Shown: piece after piece, positions 17,893-25,539 of the stretch | How positions within the stretch are numbered: position 1 is the stretch's first letter | How the letters are laid out: each line of letters opens with the position of its first letter | NCBI GenBank assembly: GCA_020630975.1 | Contig: JAHDID010000020.1 | Span: 1 to 64,000 of the forward strand | DNA length: 64,000 nt | Direction: 5' to 3' | Origin: Verrucomicrobiota bacterium | Lineage (GTDB): Bacteria > Verrucomicrobiota > Verrucomicrobiia > Verrucomicrobiales > DEV007 | The notes under the pieces: generated by a model | Told to the model about the DNA's origin: nothing | Databases searched by the model: none | What the model saw: only the letters and a program-made list of their open reading frames with translations | Position numbers and translations under genes: made by a program

Positions 17893-18498
17893 CTACCTAG
17901 ACTTGATCTCAGGGTAGCGATCGATCCAAAGGAGAGCAAAAGGCGTCTTGTCCTTTGACAATAAGCCTGGCTGACTTGGCATGGTCGTCCAGAAATCAGT
18001 TTTTGTAGAAGACTCCTTACCAACGAGCACACCATTATAGAAAATCTCAACGCCGTGCGCTTTCACGCTGCCAGGATCCACTCGGCGGAGATCTCCAGTC
18101 AACTTGCCCATCGTAGAAGGAGCGATATACATCACAGAATAATAGTCTTCACCTCCCATTACATTCACGTGAGTCACGTCGCCCGTTAAAACAATATTCT
18201 GCCCTCTCTCATCCTTGATACCGACGTAGTAGCGGAAAAGAAGCTCGGATAGCACGCCGTCCCTAGGGTCCACTTTATCCACTTCAAACTCGACCTCGAT
18301 CTCGAGCCACTCTCGTGGGTTAGGGACTTTTTTACTGCTCACACCACTTGCCTGAAACTCTGGAGTTTTTTGAGCCTCCATTTCGACCCCATTAATCTTA
18401 ATTCCGCCTGGAGCGACACGCACATTCTGCGCCATCAAACTACTGGAGGCTAGCGCCACTGCTATAGCTGCCACATAAGGAAAAATTCTGGTCTTCAT
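17893..18498 (-). CDS. exported protein of the pilus cluster (Amuc_1102-like)
   Basis: A 201-residue protein with a clear Sec signal peptide (MKTRIFPYVAAIAVALASSS, cleavage near LMAQ/NV). The mature part is beta-rich, with a sandwich-like pattern (NPREWLEIEVEFEVDK, YYSVMYIAPSTMGKLTGD, VKAHGVEIFYNGVLVGKES). Akkermansia Amuc_1102 holds the same position and size, and its structure has an immunoglobulin-like fold; that parallel is from memory, not computed. It is the first gene of the operon. The divergent upstream region (18499-18640) must hold the operon promoter. Confidence 0.85.
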   Translation of the reverse strand: MKTRIFPYVAAIAVALASSSLMAQNVRVAPGGIKINGVEMEAQKTPEFQASGVSSKKVPNPREWLEIEVEFEVDKVDPRDGVLSELLFRYYVGIKDERGQNIVLTGDVTHVNVMGGEDYYSVMYIAPSTMGKLTGDLRRVDPGSVKAHGVEIFYNGVLVGKESSTKTDFWTTMPSQPGLLSKDKTPFALLWIDRYPEIKSR

Positions 18499-18641
18499 AT
18501 CTCTAGGTGTTGGGTTCAGGTTTAAGCCTCACGGCTTGCCTGTTCTAACAATTGCACGGGGTCAATAGCAACCCAAATTACGAATTTTCTTCACAATCCA
18601 ATCGTCACTCACTGTGACACAAGGCTCCGTTCAGATGGCAC

Positions 18642-18670
18642 TTGACCTTCAACAAGCCCTCTCGTACCAT
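18642..18670 (+). promoter_or_regulatory. sigma-70-type promoter of the small lipoprotein gene
   Basis: The -35 box TTGACC (18642-18647) and -10 box TACCAT (18665-18670) are separated by exactly 17 bp. Transcription would start near 18677 and give a leader of about 30 nt before the ATG at 18709. A strong terminator follows the gene. Confidence 0.6.
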
Positions 18671-18708
18671 CCAATCGAAGCTCGACACCATACAAGCTAA
18701 TCCTCACT

Positions 18709-18795
18709 ATGAAAATTATTACTATTATTATTGCAGCAGCTCTAGCGATCGCTACAGCTTCCACTATGACTTCATGCGCATCTGGCGGAGGATGA
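18709..18795 (+). CDS. 28-residue small lipoprotein
   Basis: The reading frame from ATG 18709 to TGA 18795 encodes 28 residues. A Lys near the start, a hydrophobic core (IITIIIAAALAIATAS) and the lipobox MTSC are followed by only ASGGG after the cysteine. The mature product would be a six-residue lipopeptide. Size and form recall entericidin-like and other tiny bacterial lipoproteins, but no homology can be claimed. A promoter lies just upstream and a rho-independent terminator 65 bp downstream, so this is a complete monocistronic unit. No clear Shine-Dalgarno sequence is visible. A longer overlapping frame (18642-18842) would start inside the promoter and is not favoured. Confidence 0.65.
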   Translation: MKIITIIIAAALAIATASTMTSCASGGG

Positions 18796-18859
18796 GGCGG
18801 CGCTTCTTGCCGCTAAAATCTCTTTTGCTAGGTCTAGTATAAAGACATTTTAACCCAAA

Positions 18860-18902
18860 AGCCCTCTCTCAGAATGGTCTGAGAGGGGGCTTTTTCTTTT
18901 TA
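18860..18902 (+). terminator. strong rho-independent terminator
   Basis: A 14-bp stem (18860-18873 with 18878-18891, one G-T pair) has the loop ATGG and is followed by TTTTTCTTTTT. It closes the small lipoprotein unit. The minus strand also shows a short T-run, so it may stop the converging DUF1080 transcript too. Confidence 0.93.
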
Positions 18903-18928
18903 AACCGCTGGTCTGAGGCCCTCAGTCC

Positions 18929-19798
18929 TTAGTCATTGCTGTTCAGATCCAACTGACGAATCCAGATATTGCGGTAGCGGACTGGATTGTTGTGGTTCTG
19001 CAGAGCGATTGGACCCATTTTGATGGGCTTGTTGTACTCAGCCACTTTGCGATGACGAGTGGTCCCGAGGTACTCCTGCCGGTGATGAGTGACGACACCA
19101 TTGTGGATCACTGTGATATTCGCCTTCTTCACCAAGTTACCCTCTGCGTCCCACTGAGCCGCCTCAAAGATGATATCATAGGTCTGCCACTGCCCTGGCT
19201 CGCGGCATGCGTTGACTAGAGGTGGCTTCCAGCCGTAAAGTGCCGATGCTTGTCCGTCGGCGTAGGACTTGTTCTGATAGGAGTCGAGCACCTGCAGCTC
19301 GTAGCCTCCGGGGAAAAAGACGCCACTATTCCCTCTGCCCTGGGATTGGGACTTCACCTCAGCTGGCGATGCCCACTCCACATGCAGTTGAAAATCGCCA
19401 CTGAAATCTGCCTTCGTGCGGATCGAGCCACCGACTCCCTGCCCCTTTGGCGGCACCTCCATGTAGCCCTCGCCCAAAATCCAGTCGGCTGGCGACTTGT
19501 CTTTCGACATAATCCACTGTGACAGATCGGTGCCATCAAAGAGCACCGTCGCATCCGATGGCGCGGAGCTCGCCGTAGCGCCAGGCGTCACCACCTTGGG
19601 GCGTGGTCTGGCATCGTCGTGCACTCGCCACTTATCGCCTGGCAGAAACGGAGTGTCAGTGTAGCCAGTCGGGTAGACTTTCTCCTGCACCGGAGGAGCC
19701 GGAGCTGCAGGTTTCTTCTTTTCATCTTCAGCTATGGCTAAAGAGCTAGCAGCCAGAGCGAGACCTGAGAGAGTTGTGATGATCTTTGGTCGTAACAT
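18929..19798 (-). CDS. secreted DUF1080 protein (3-keto-disaccharide hydrolase family)
   Basis: A 289-residue exported protein with a signal peptide (MLRPKIITTLSGLALAASSLAIAE). After a Pro-rich spacer comes the DUF1080 jelly-roll domain: TVLFDGTDLSQWIMSKDKSP, EGYMEVPPKGQGVGGSIRTK, DFQLHVEWASP, GNSGVFFPGGYELQVLDS, GPIALQNHNNPVRYRNIWIR. Some members of this family hydrolyse 3-keto-glycosides in the periplasm of Bacteroidota and Verrucomicrobiota; others are uncharacterised. It is monocistronic, lying between two terminators. Sugar specificity cannot be told from sequence. Confidence 0.94.
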   Translation of the reverse strand: MLRPKIITTLSGLALAASSLAIAEDEKKKPAAPAPPVQEKVYPTGYTDTPFLPGDKWRVHDDARPRPKVVTPGATASSAPSDATVLFDGTDLSQWIMSKDKSPADWILGEGYMEVPPKGQGVGGSIRTKADFSGDFQLHVEWASPAEVKSQSQGRGNSGVFFPGGYELQVLDSYQNKSYADGQASALYGWKPPLVNACREPGQWQTYDIIFEAAQWDAEGNLVKKANITVIHNGVVTHHRQEYLGTTRHRKVAEYNKPIKMGPIALQNHNNPVRYRNIWIRQLDLNSND

Positions 19799-19866
19799 GG
19801 CGTGACCAAACCAAATCCGACCACGCTTGGCAACTCCGCGAAGAAGGTGCCCCTCCTACCAATAAA

Positions 19867-19897
19867 AAAAGCGACCAGCTAGACGCTGGCCGCTTTT
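19867..19897 (-). terminator. rho-independent terminator of fba
   Basis: A 13-bp stem with one mismatch (19867-19879 with 19885-19897) has the loop TAGAC. On the minus strand it is followed by a run of seven Ts. It lies about 30 bp after the fba stop codon. Confidence 0.9.
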
Positions 19898-19925
19898 CCA
19901 AAAAATTAGGTCTTTCGCTTGTGTC

Positions 19926-20960
19926 TTAGACGTCCTTTGCGATCGACTTACCAGTCGACAGGAGATCATCACAAGCCACCATGATACGGTCGCACATACC
20001 CTGCTCTGCTTTCTTGAGGTAAGCCCGTGGGTCGTAGGCCTTCTTGTTACCGATCTCTCCGTCGATCTTGAAGACACCCTCGACATTCTCAAACATGTGA
20101 GCGGCAGCTGGGCGAGTGAAAGCATACTGAGTATCAGTGTCGACATTCATCTTCACCACGCCATAGCCTAGAGTCTCGCGGATCTCTTCGAGAGTCGAGC
20201 CGGAGCCACCGTGGAATACTAGGTCGAACTCGGCGTCCTGACCATATTTACCGATGACAGCCTCTTGACCTTCCTTGAGGATCTCTGGGCGCAGCTTCAC
20301 CGCACCTGGCTTGTAGTGACCGTGCACGTTTCCAAAAGTAGCCGCAAAAGTGAAGCGACCTAGCTCATGCAGGGCCTCGTAGACAGCCAGCATATCCTCT
20401 GGAGTCGTGTAGAGCATCTCAGATGGCATGTCCTCGTGACCGGCGGCGCCGTCCTCTTCTCCACCTACCACACCAGCCTCGACCTCTAGGACGATGCCGT
20501 GCTCAGCAGCCATTTTCAGATACTCCTGAGAGATCTTCATGTTCTCCTCGAGAGGTAGGATAGATGCATCGAGCATATGGTTTTGGAAAAGGATGTTCTC
20601 TCCCTTGGCAGCGCGCTTGGCACTCTCCTCGATCAGAGGCTTGAGGAAGCTGGAAGCCATCTCTGGCTGACAGTGATCTGTGTTCAGTGCGACCAGTACA
20701 TCATACTGTTCAGCCAGACGGTGAGTCGCCTCGGCCAGCACGATGGTGCCGTAGGTTGCGTCCTTGTGGTTCAAGCCAGATGCGAACTGACCAGCACCAG
20801 TCGAAAACTGGATAATTCCGTCCGACTTAGCATCGGCAAACGCTTTGAGCGCAGCATTGATAGTCGTGATGCTGGAGCAATTGATCGCTGGATAAGCGTA
20901 TCCACCCTCTTGAGCGGCGTCCAGCATGGCTTCGAATTGTTTTGATGTAGCGACAGGCAT
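19926..20960 (-). CDS. fbaA: class II fructose-bisphosphate aldolase
   Basis: A 344-residue zinc-dependent aldolase that splits fructose 1,6-bisphosphate in glycolysis and joins the trioses in gluconeogenesis. Diagnostic motifs are VALNTDHCQPE (catalytic Asp and a zinc His), EVEAGVVGGEEDG, FAATFGNVHGHYKPGAVKLR, LVFHGGSGS (zinc His, substrate loop) and VKMNVDTDTQYAFTRP. The long form with VHGHYKPG and the length point to class IIA, the E. coli/yeast type. It is monocistronic, with its own terminator, and diverges from aat. Confidence 0.97.
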   Translation of the reverse strand: MPVATSKQFEAMLDAAQEGGYAYPAINCSSITTINAALKAFADAKSDGIIQFSTGAGQFASGLNHKDATYGTIVLAEATHRLAEQYDVLVALNTDHCQPEMASSFLKPLIEESAKRAAKGENILFQNHMLDASILPLEENMKISQEYLKMAAEHGIVLEVEAGVVGGEEDGAAGHEDMPSEMLYTTPEDMLAVYEALHELGRFTFAATFGNVHGHYKPGAVKLRPEILKEGQEAVIGKYGQDAEFDLVFHGGSGSTLEEIRETLGYGVVKMNVDTDTQYAFTRPAAAHMFENVEGVFKIDGEIGNKKAYDPRAYLKKAEQGMCDRIMVACDDLLSTGKSIAKDV

Positions 20961-21098
20961 GAGGGCAGTTACGCTTTATCGCCTCAATTTCAAGTCTAAA
21001 GAATGTCACGCCATCACGAACATTTAATTTTTCCTAAACTCAGGTTTTTGGCATTGCTTCAGGATACGGCAGGGCTAGTCTGGATGGCATAGAGCGTT

Positions 21099-21698
21099 AT
21101 GTCCGAGTCGATATTCACTGAGGAAGGCTACATCCGTCCAGCTGTGCTGGTCGCAGCCTACCGCAGCGGTATGTTCCCGATGGCTATCGACGCTCGCGGT
21201 GAGATCGGTTGGTTTTCCCCAGATCCTAGGGGTGTGATCCCTCTGGATGGCCTGCATATCCCCAAAGGCCTGAAGCGATCGCTGAAGAAAGCTCCATACG
21301 AGATTCGCTACGACACCGCCTTTCCGGAAGTCATGGATGGCTGTGCGGAGCGCGATACCACCTGGATCAGCCCCGAGATACGCGCCAGCTACTGCCGCCT
21401 GCACGATATGGGCTACGCGCATAGTGTGGAGTGCTGGGATGAGTCTGGGCTCGTAGGCGGCCTATATGGTGTGGCCATCGGTGGTGTGTTTTTTGGCGAG
21501 TCGATGTTTAGCCGAAAAACCGACGCCTCAAAAATCGCACTGGTTCACCTAGTCGATCGCCTGAATGCACGCAGCTTTCGGCTACTCGACACCCAGTGGT
21601 CTACCCCGCACCTAGCCACACTCGGCTGCATCGATATCCCTCGCTACGAGTATATCGAGCAGCTCAACCGAGCCCTACTGGTCAAGACTTCCTTCTGA
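21099..21698 (+). CDS. aat: leucyl/phenylalanyl-tRNA-protein transferase
   Basis: A 199-residue Aat enzyme. It adds Leu or Phe from charged tRNA to N-terminal Arg or Lys of proteins, marking them for ClpS/ClpAP-type degradation (bacterial N-end rule). Motifs: GMFPMAIDARGEIGWFSPDP, GVIPLDGLHIPKGLKRSL, ERDTTWISPEIRASYCRLH, AHSVECWD, then LVGGLYGVAIGGVFFGESMF and DASKIALVHLVDRL. Length is normal. It converges with the iron ABC ATPase gene, and the two overlap by 24 bp at their 3' ends. Confidence 0.97.
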   Translation: MSESIFTEEGYIRPAVLVAAYRSGMFPMAIDARGEIGWFSPDPRGVIPLDGLHIPKGLKRSLKKAPYEIRYDTAFPEVMDGCAERDTTWISPEIRASYCRLHDMGYAHSVECWDESGLVGGLYGVAIGGVFFGESMFSRKTDASKIALVHLVDRLNARSFRLLDTQWSTPHLATLGCIDIPRYEYIEQLNRALLVKTSF

Positions 21699-22640
21699 CG
21701 AAGCCACCACCCACACGGTGTCCCCCGGCTCGCACTGCATCTCGCTATCCGCATCGACAAACCAGATCGCGCCATTCACCTCCACCGTGGCACGGCTCCT
21801 ACCATTCACACTCTGCATCCTGCGTAGCACACCCTGCACGGCACCGGCTTTGCCTTTCTCAAAAGACAAGGCCAACTCCACAGGTCGACATATCTTGCCA
21901 TTCAGATCGACAGCCGGTCCAAATAGCTCTGCACAATAGAGATTCGCCGGTGTGACCAGCACATCACTGGGCTCTGCCACTTGCTCAAACTTGCCAGCCC
22001 GCACGATAGCGATCCGATCGCTGATGCTCGTCGCATCCTCGGTATCGTGCGTGACCATCAGCGCACTGGCATGGACACTGCGCAGGATCGAGCACACTTG
22101 CTCGCGTAGCTCTCGGCGCAGAGCGGGATCGAGATTGCTAAATGGCTCGTCCAACAACAGCAACTGAGGCTGGGGAGCTAGAGCCCGTGCTAGAGCGATA
22201 CGCTGCCGCTCGCCCCCTGAAAGCTCGCTCGGGTAGCGATCGCCAAAGCCATCGAGACCGACGAGATCGAGCAACTCACGAGCCCTCTCCTCACCCCGCT
22301 GCCGACGGGCCCTACGATTCAGACCGTAGATAATGTTGTCCGCTACCTTCAGATGCGGAAAAAGCGCCCCATCTTGAAACACCATGCCGACCTGGCGCTT
22401 TTCTACCGGTACCCACGCGCTTTCGCTTGCGACACACTCGCCACCTATCCAGACCTCGCCAGAGTCCGGCACCTCCAGCCCCGCGATGAGCCTCAGCATG
22501 GTCGACTTACCACTGCCACTCTCGCCTACGATCGAGACGATCTCCCCCTGCTCCACCGTGAGGCTCAGCCCATCGACAGCGGCATAGGCCTGCTTTGCAA
22601 AGTGGCGGCTGACTTGATCTAGCACGAGAGCGGCTGGCAT
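21675..22640 (-). CDS. afuC: iron(III) ABC transporter ATP-binding protein (FbpC/AfuC type)
   Basis: About 321 residues from the ATG at 22640. A TTG at 22706 lies inside the 21-bp repeats and would add a repeat-encoded leader (LYPIE units), so it is rejected. Walker A is GESGSGKST (39-47), the signature is LSGGERQRIALARAL, Walker B is LLLLDEPFSNLD and the H-loop is LMVTHDTEDA. A C-terminal TOBE-like domain (about 240-321) is typical of CUT1/FbpC-type ATPases. It energises the adjoining permease. The gene is last in the operon, separated from the permease by the 22650-22707 repeats, and overlaps aat by 24 bp on the opposite strand. Confidence 0.93.
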   Translation of the reverse strand: MPAALVLDQVSRHFAKQAYAAVDGLSLTVEQGEIVSIVGESGSGKSTMLRLIAGLEVPDSGEVWIGGECVASESAWVPVEKRQVGMVFQDGALFPHLKVADNIIYGLNRRARRQRGEERARELLDLVGLDGFGDRYPSELSGGERQRIALARALAPQPQLLLLDEPFSNLDPALRRELREQVCSILRSVHASALMVTHDTEDATSISDRIAIVRAGKFEQVAEPSDVLVTPANLYCAELFGPAVDLNGKICRPVELALSFEKGKAGAVQGVLRRMQSVNGRSRATVEVNGAIWFVDADSEMQCEPGDTVWVVASSEGSLDQ

Positions 22641-22649
22641 AGCGGTGTT

Positions 22650-22707
22650 TTCAATAGGGTACAGAAAAAATTCAATAGGGTACAATTTTGACTCAATAGG
22701 GTACAAT
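22650..22707 (+). repeat. 21-bp iterated repeat, three units, between iron-transport genes
   Basis: The core TCAATAGGG starts at 22651, 22672 and 22693, a strict 21-bp period. The second and third units read TCAATAGGGTACAAT in full, and the third is followed by CGCC. The array fills most of the 75-bp spacer between the permease and ATPase genes. Confidence 0.95.
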
Positions 22708-22715
22708 CGCCCTTT

Positions 22716-24335
22716 TTAGCCGTCTCCACCCGATGAAGGGCCACTACTATAACGGCTCAGCCACAGTAAGCCAGCGACTCCGAGCACTACGATGATCATC
22801 GACGGCACAGCCGATTGATAGATCTGCCCCTCTTTGGCGAGTCCAAACGCCGTGGTGGCCAGAGTATCGAAATTCGCTGGGCGCAAGATCATGGTGAGCG
22901 GCAGTTCTTTGAGGATATCTACGAATACCAGCATCACAGCCGCGAGTAGCACTCGCCGCAGCAGCGGCAGCTCGATACGCCACAGCGTAGCCGTCGGCGA
23001 TTTCCCAAGAGCGCGAGAGGCATCTGCCAACTGCGGCCCGACCCGAGTCATGCCAGCACGAATCGGCTCAAAGGCGACGGTGAAAAATCGAATCGCATAA
23101 GCGCCGACGATGGCGATCACCGTGCCACTGAGAAACAGTCTCGAAGACGGCGACCATCTATCGAGCGCAGCACAGCCCACCATCACTCCCACAGCGATCA
23201 CCGCTCCCGGCGCGGCATAGCCCATCGCAGCGAGCCTGGCGAGCATACGATTGAAGGCATGCGGATGTAGGTTCAGTGCGTAAGCCATCACCAATCCTAG
23301 CAAGCCGACTCCCGCAGCCGTGGCTAGAGCCAGCGATACGGTGCGCCCCATTTGAGCCAGAAAATCACCTGTCAGTACCTGCGAATAAGTCGCCCCCGCC
23401 CATACCAACAACTGCACCACAGGGATGATCAGACCGATAGCTAGTGGCACCACACACGCCAGAGTCGCTAGCCAGGCACGCACACCTCGCAGAGGCACCT
23501 TGGCTAGGGTGCTCGAGCTCTCTGCCCGATCCGAGTAGCCACGCGTACCCCGCTGCCAGCGCTCTAACGATATCAAAAGTAGCACAGCCAGCATGCACCA
23601 GGCTGCGATGCGTAGGGCCGACACTCGATCTCCCAGTCCAAACCACGTGCGGAAAATCCCCTCTGTCAGCGTCGGCACGCCGAAGAAATTCACCGCACCA
23701 TAGTCATTGATCACCTCCATCAGGATCAGAGTCAGACCGGCGACGATCGCAGGCCGAGCCAATGGCAGCGCTATCGAAATGAACACACTGGTCGATCCGC
23801 GTCCCAGAGTCCGTGCAGCCTCGATCGAAGCACTACGCTGCTCCGCGAACGACGCCCTAGCACTCAGATACAGATAGGGGTATAGCACGGCGCCCATCAC
23901 GATCGATAGCACGCCGTAGCGCAGTATTTTCTCCGCCCACAGATAGGCATCCACACCCAGACCCAGCCGGACCTTGATCAATAGCGGTATCGCCATCTCT
24001 GGCACCGAGTAGTAGACAAAAGCCGCCACATAGGTCGGGATCGCCAGTGGCAAGACCAGTGCCCAGCAGAAAATGCGGCTGCCAGGAAAGCGAAACGCTG
24101 CCACCAACCACGCCGGCAGCACGGCAAACAAGATCGACACCAACGATACCGTGATGGCGAGGATCACGGTATTCCAAATATAGCCAGGCAGCACAGTATC
24201 GACGATGTGCTGCCACTTGGTTCCGGTTTGAAAAACCCCGGAAAACACGATCACAAACGGCACCAATATAATAGCCCCTGTCACTAGTAGACCTAGCGAC
24301 CAAGGGCTCAAATGACGCCGTAACGGACTAGTCAT
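22716..24335 (-). CDS. afuB: iron(III) ABC transporter permease (FbpB/AfuB type, two fused domains)
   Basis: A 539-residue inner-membrane permease with about twelve hydrophobic segments in two homologous halves (about 1-265 and 285-539), the usual FbpB form. Each half carries an EAA-type coupling loop: EAARTLGRGSTSVFISIALPLARPA in the first (seen near residue 173), and DASRALGKSPTATLWRIELP in the second. These dock the ATPase. The ATG at 24335 is used. The gene lies 74 bp after the binding-protein gene, with a stable hairpin in that gap, and 75 bp before the ATPase gene, where the 21-bp repeats lie. Confidence 0.94.
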   Translation of the reverse strand: MTSPLRRHLSPWSLGLLVTGAIILVPFVIVFSGVFQTGTKWQHIVDTVLPGYIWNTVILAITVSLVSILFAVLPAWLVAAFRFPGSRIFCWALVLPLAIPTYVAAFVYYSVPEMAIPLLIKVRLGLGVDAYLWAEKILRYGVLSIVMGAVLYPYLYLSARASFAEQRSASIEAARTLGRGSTSVFISIALPLARPAIVAGLTLILMEVINDYGAVNFFGVPTLTEGIFRTWFGLGDRVSALRIAAWCMLAVLLLISLERWQRGTRGYSDRAESSSTLAKVPLRGVRAWLATLACVVPLAIGLIIPVVQLLVWAGATYSQVLTGDFLAQMGRTVSLALATAAGVGLLGLVMAYALNLHPHAFNRMLARLAAMGYAAPGAVIAVGVMVGCAALDRWSPSSRLFLSGTVIAIVGAYAIRFFTVAFEPIRAGMTRVGPQLADASRALGKSPTATLWRIELPLLRRVLLAAVMLVFVDILKELPLTMILRPANFDTLATTAFGLAKEGQIYQSAVPSMIIVVLGVAGLLWLSRYSSGPSSGGDG

Positions 24336-24344
24336 CTAGTCTGC

Positions 24345-24386
24345 GGACTCCTGGGCGCACTGGCAGAGTATCGCCCTGTGGAGTCC
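24345..24386 (-). promoter_or_regulatory. intercistronic hairpin between binding-protein and permease genes
   Basis: GGACTCC (24345-24351) pairs with GGAGTCC (24380-24386), and GGGCG (24353-24357) with CGCCC (24372-24376), around a 14-nt loop. There is no T-run. Its place directly after the binding-protein gene fits a 3' mRNA stabiliser or partial attenuator that favours binding-protein expression. Confidence 0.6.
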
Positions 24387-24409
24387 TAACCCGTAAACTT
24401 CTATTCTGC

Positions 24410-25438
24410 TTACTCCCAACCAGCTTCGTTGAAGACCTCGACAGCGGTTTCATTCAGCTCGCCGAGTTTAGAGAGATTCAGTGCATCAGCCTTGAAGGTG
24501 CCCCAGCTTTTCAGTAGTGGCGACCACTCGATGCCCTCGACGACTGGGTACTCATAAGTGGCATGCGGGAAAGAAGACTGAGCTTCGTCCGATGCGAGAA
24601 ACTCGAGAAACTTAGTGGCGGCAGCCACATTCTTCGAGCCCTTCACCAATCCAGCACCACTCACATTCACATGAGCGCCACGGCCATCCTGATTGGGAAA
24701 ATAGATTCCAATCGAGTCTGCCACCTTACGATCTTTCTCCTCAGTGGAGTTGGCCAGCAGGCCGACGTAGTAAGTGTTCACGATCGCGACATCGCCGAGA
24801 CCGGCTACTACCGCGCGCATCTGGTCACGATCACTCCCCTGAGGCGGGCGTGCCATGTTGCCTCGCACCGACTGCGCCCATGCTAGCGCCTGATCACGGC
24901 CGAGATTCTCGATCAGCGAAGCCATCAGTGACTGGTTGTAGATATTCGAAGACGAGCGCACCAGCACACGTGCTCGCCACTGCTTGTCTGCCATCGCCTC
25001 GTAGGTGCTGAGCTCCTCAGGCTTCACACGATCCTTCGCGTAGGCCAAGATACGTGAGCGCATGGTGAACCCAAACCACTGACCATCTGGATCCCTATAA
25101 GCAGCTGGGATTCGCTCTGCCAGCGATGCAGAGTCCACCGCTTTGAGCAGGCCTTCGCTCTTGGCACGCACCAGACGGCCTGCGTCTGCCGCAATCAGGA
25201 TATCGGCTTTGGTATTGTCGCCCTCAGCCTTCAGGCGCTCGATCAGCTCGTCCGCCTTCGCTTTTACCACATTGACTTTGATGCCTGTCTGCTCTGTAAA
25301 CTTGGCGAACAGTTCCACATCGGTCGGATAATGGCGGTGGCTATAGAGAGTGATCTCATCGTCGGCTGCGAACGCTGAGAGAGCGAAGCCGAATGAAAGG
25401 CAAAGGCTAGTTGTTGAGAGTAGTCGCTTAAACTTCAT
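24410..25438 (-). CDS. afuA: iron(III) ABC transporter substrate-binding protein (FutA/FbpA type)
   Basis: A 342-residue periplasmic ferric-ion-binding protein. A signal peptide (MKFKRLLSTTSLCLSFGFAL, cut near AFA/AD) is followed by EITLYSHRHYPTDVELF, the His/Tyr motif of FutA/FbpA proteins, and later by the paired tyrosines in VNTYYVGLL that bind iron in this family. GIYFPNQDGRGAHVNVSGAG is also typical. It delivers Fe3+ to the permease encoded next. A 25-bp palindrome resembling a Fur box begins 9 bp upstream of the start codon. It is the first gene of the afuABC-like operon. Confidence 0.95.
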   Translation of the reverse strand: MKFKRLLSTTSLCLSFGFALSAFAADDEITLYSHRHYPTDVELFAKFTEQTGIKVNVVKAKADELIERLKAEGDNTKADILIAADAGRLVRAKSEGLLKAVDSASLAERIPAAYRDPDGQWFGFTMRSRILAYAKDRVKPEELSTYEAMADKQWRARVLVRSSSNIYNQSLMASLIENLGRDQALAWAQSVRGNMARPPQGSDRDQMRAVVAGLGDVAIVNTYYVGLLANSTEEKDRKVADSIGIYFPNQDGRGAHVNVSGAGLVKGSKNVAAATKFLEFLASDEAQSSFPHATYEYPVVEGIEWSPLLKSWGTFKADALNLSKLGELNETAVEVFNEAGWE

Positions 25439-25446
25439 GCTTGGTA

Positions 25447-25471
25447 GTTAATGAGAATCAATCTCATTAAC
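25447..25471 (-). promoter_or_regulatory. Fur-box-like operator upstream of the iron transporter
   Basis: GTTAATGAGA (25447-25456) and TCTCATTAAC (25462-25471) are exact inverted repeats around ATCAA. The inner part TGAGAATCAATCTCA resembles the classic Fur box TGATAATNATTATCA. Position directly upstream of a ferric-iron operon fits repression by Fur when iron is plentiful. Confidence 0.8.
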
Positions 25472-25539
25472 TGCAACGAATGTCAAATGCCGTGATGCCA
25501 CGAAAGCGTCGTTTTTGTCGTAAGGAAATGAGACCTGGC

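Noticed and set aside
18642-18842. 66-residue plus-strand frame in the spacer before DUF1080
   Set aside because: It starts on the -35 box of the likely promoter and is not protein-like; the lipoprotein frame inside it explains the region better.
22640-22706. Longer ATPase N-terminus with LYPIE repeats
   Set aside because: It needs a TTG start within the repeat array and adds a leader unlike any ABC ATPase; the ATG at 22640 gives the normal N-terminus.
22650-22707. Possible CRISPR-like array from the 21-bp repeats
   Set aside because: Units follow each other with only a few non-identical bases and a fixed 21-bp period. There are no spacers of 25-40 bp and no cas genes.
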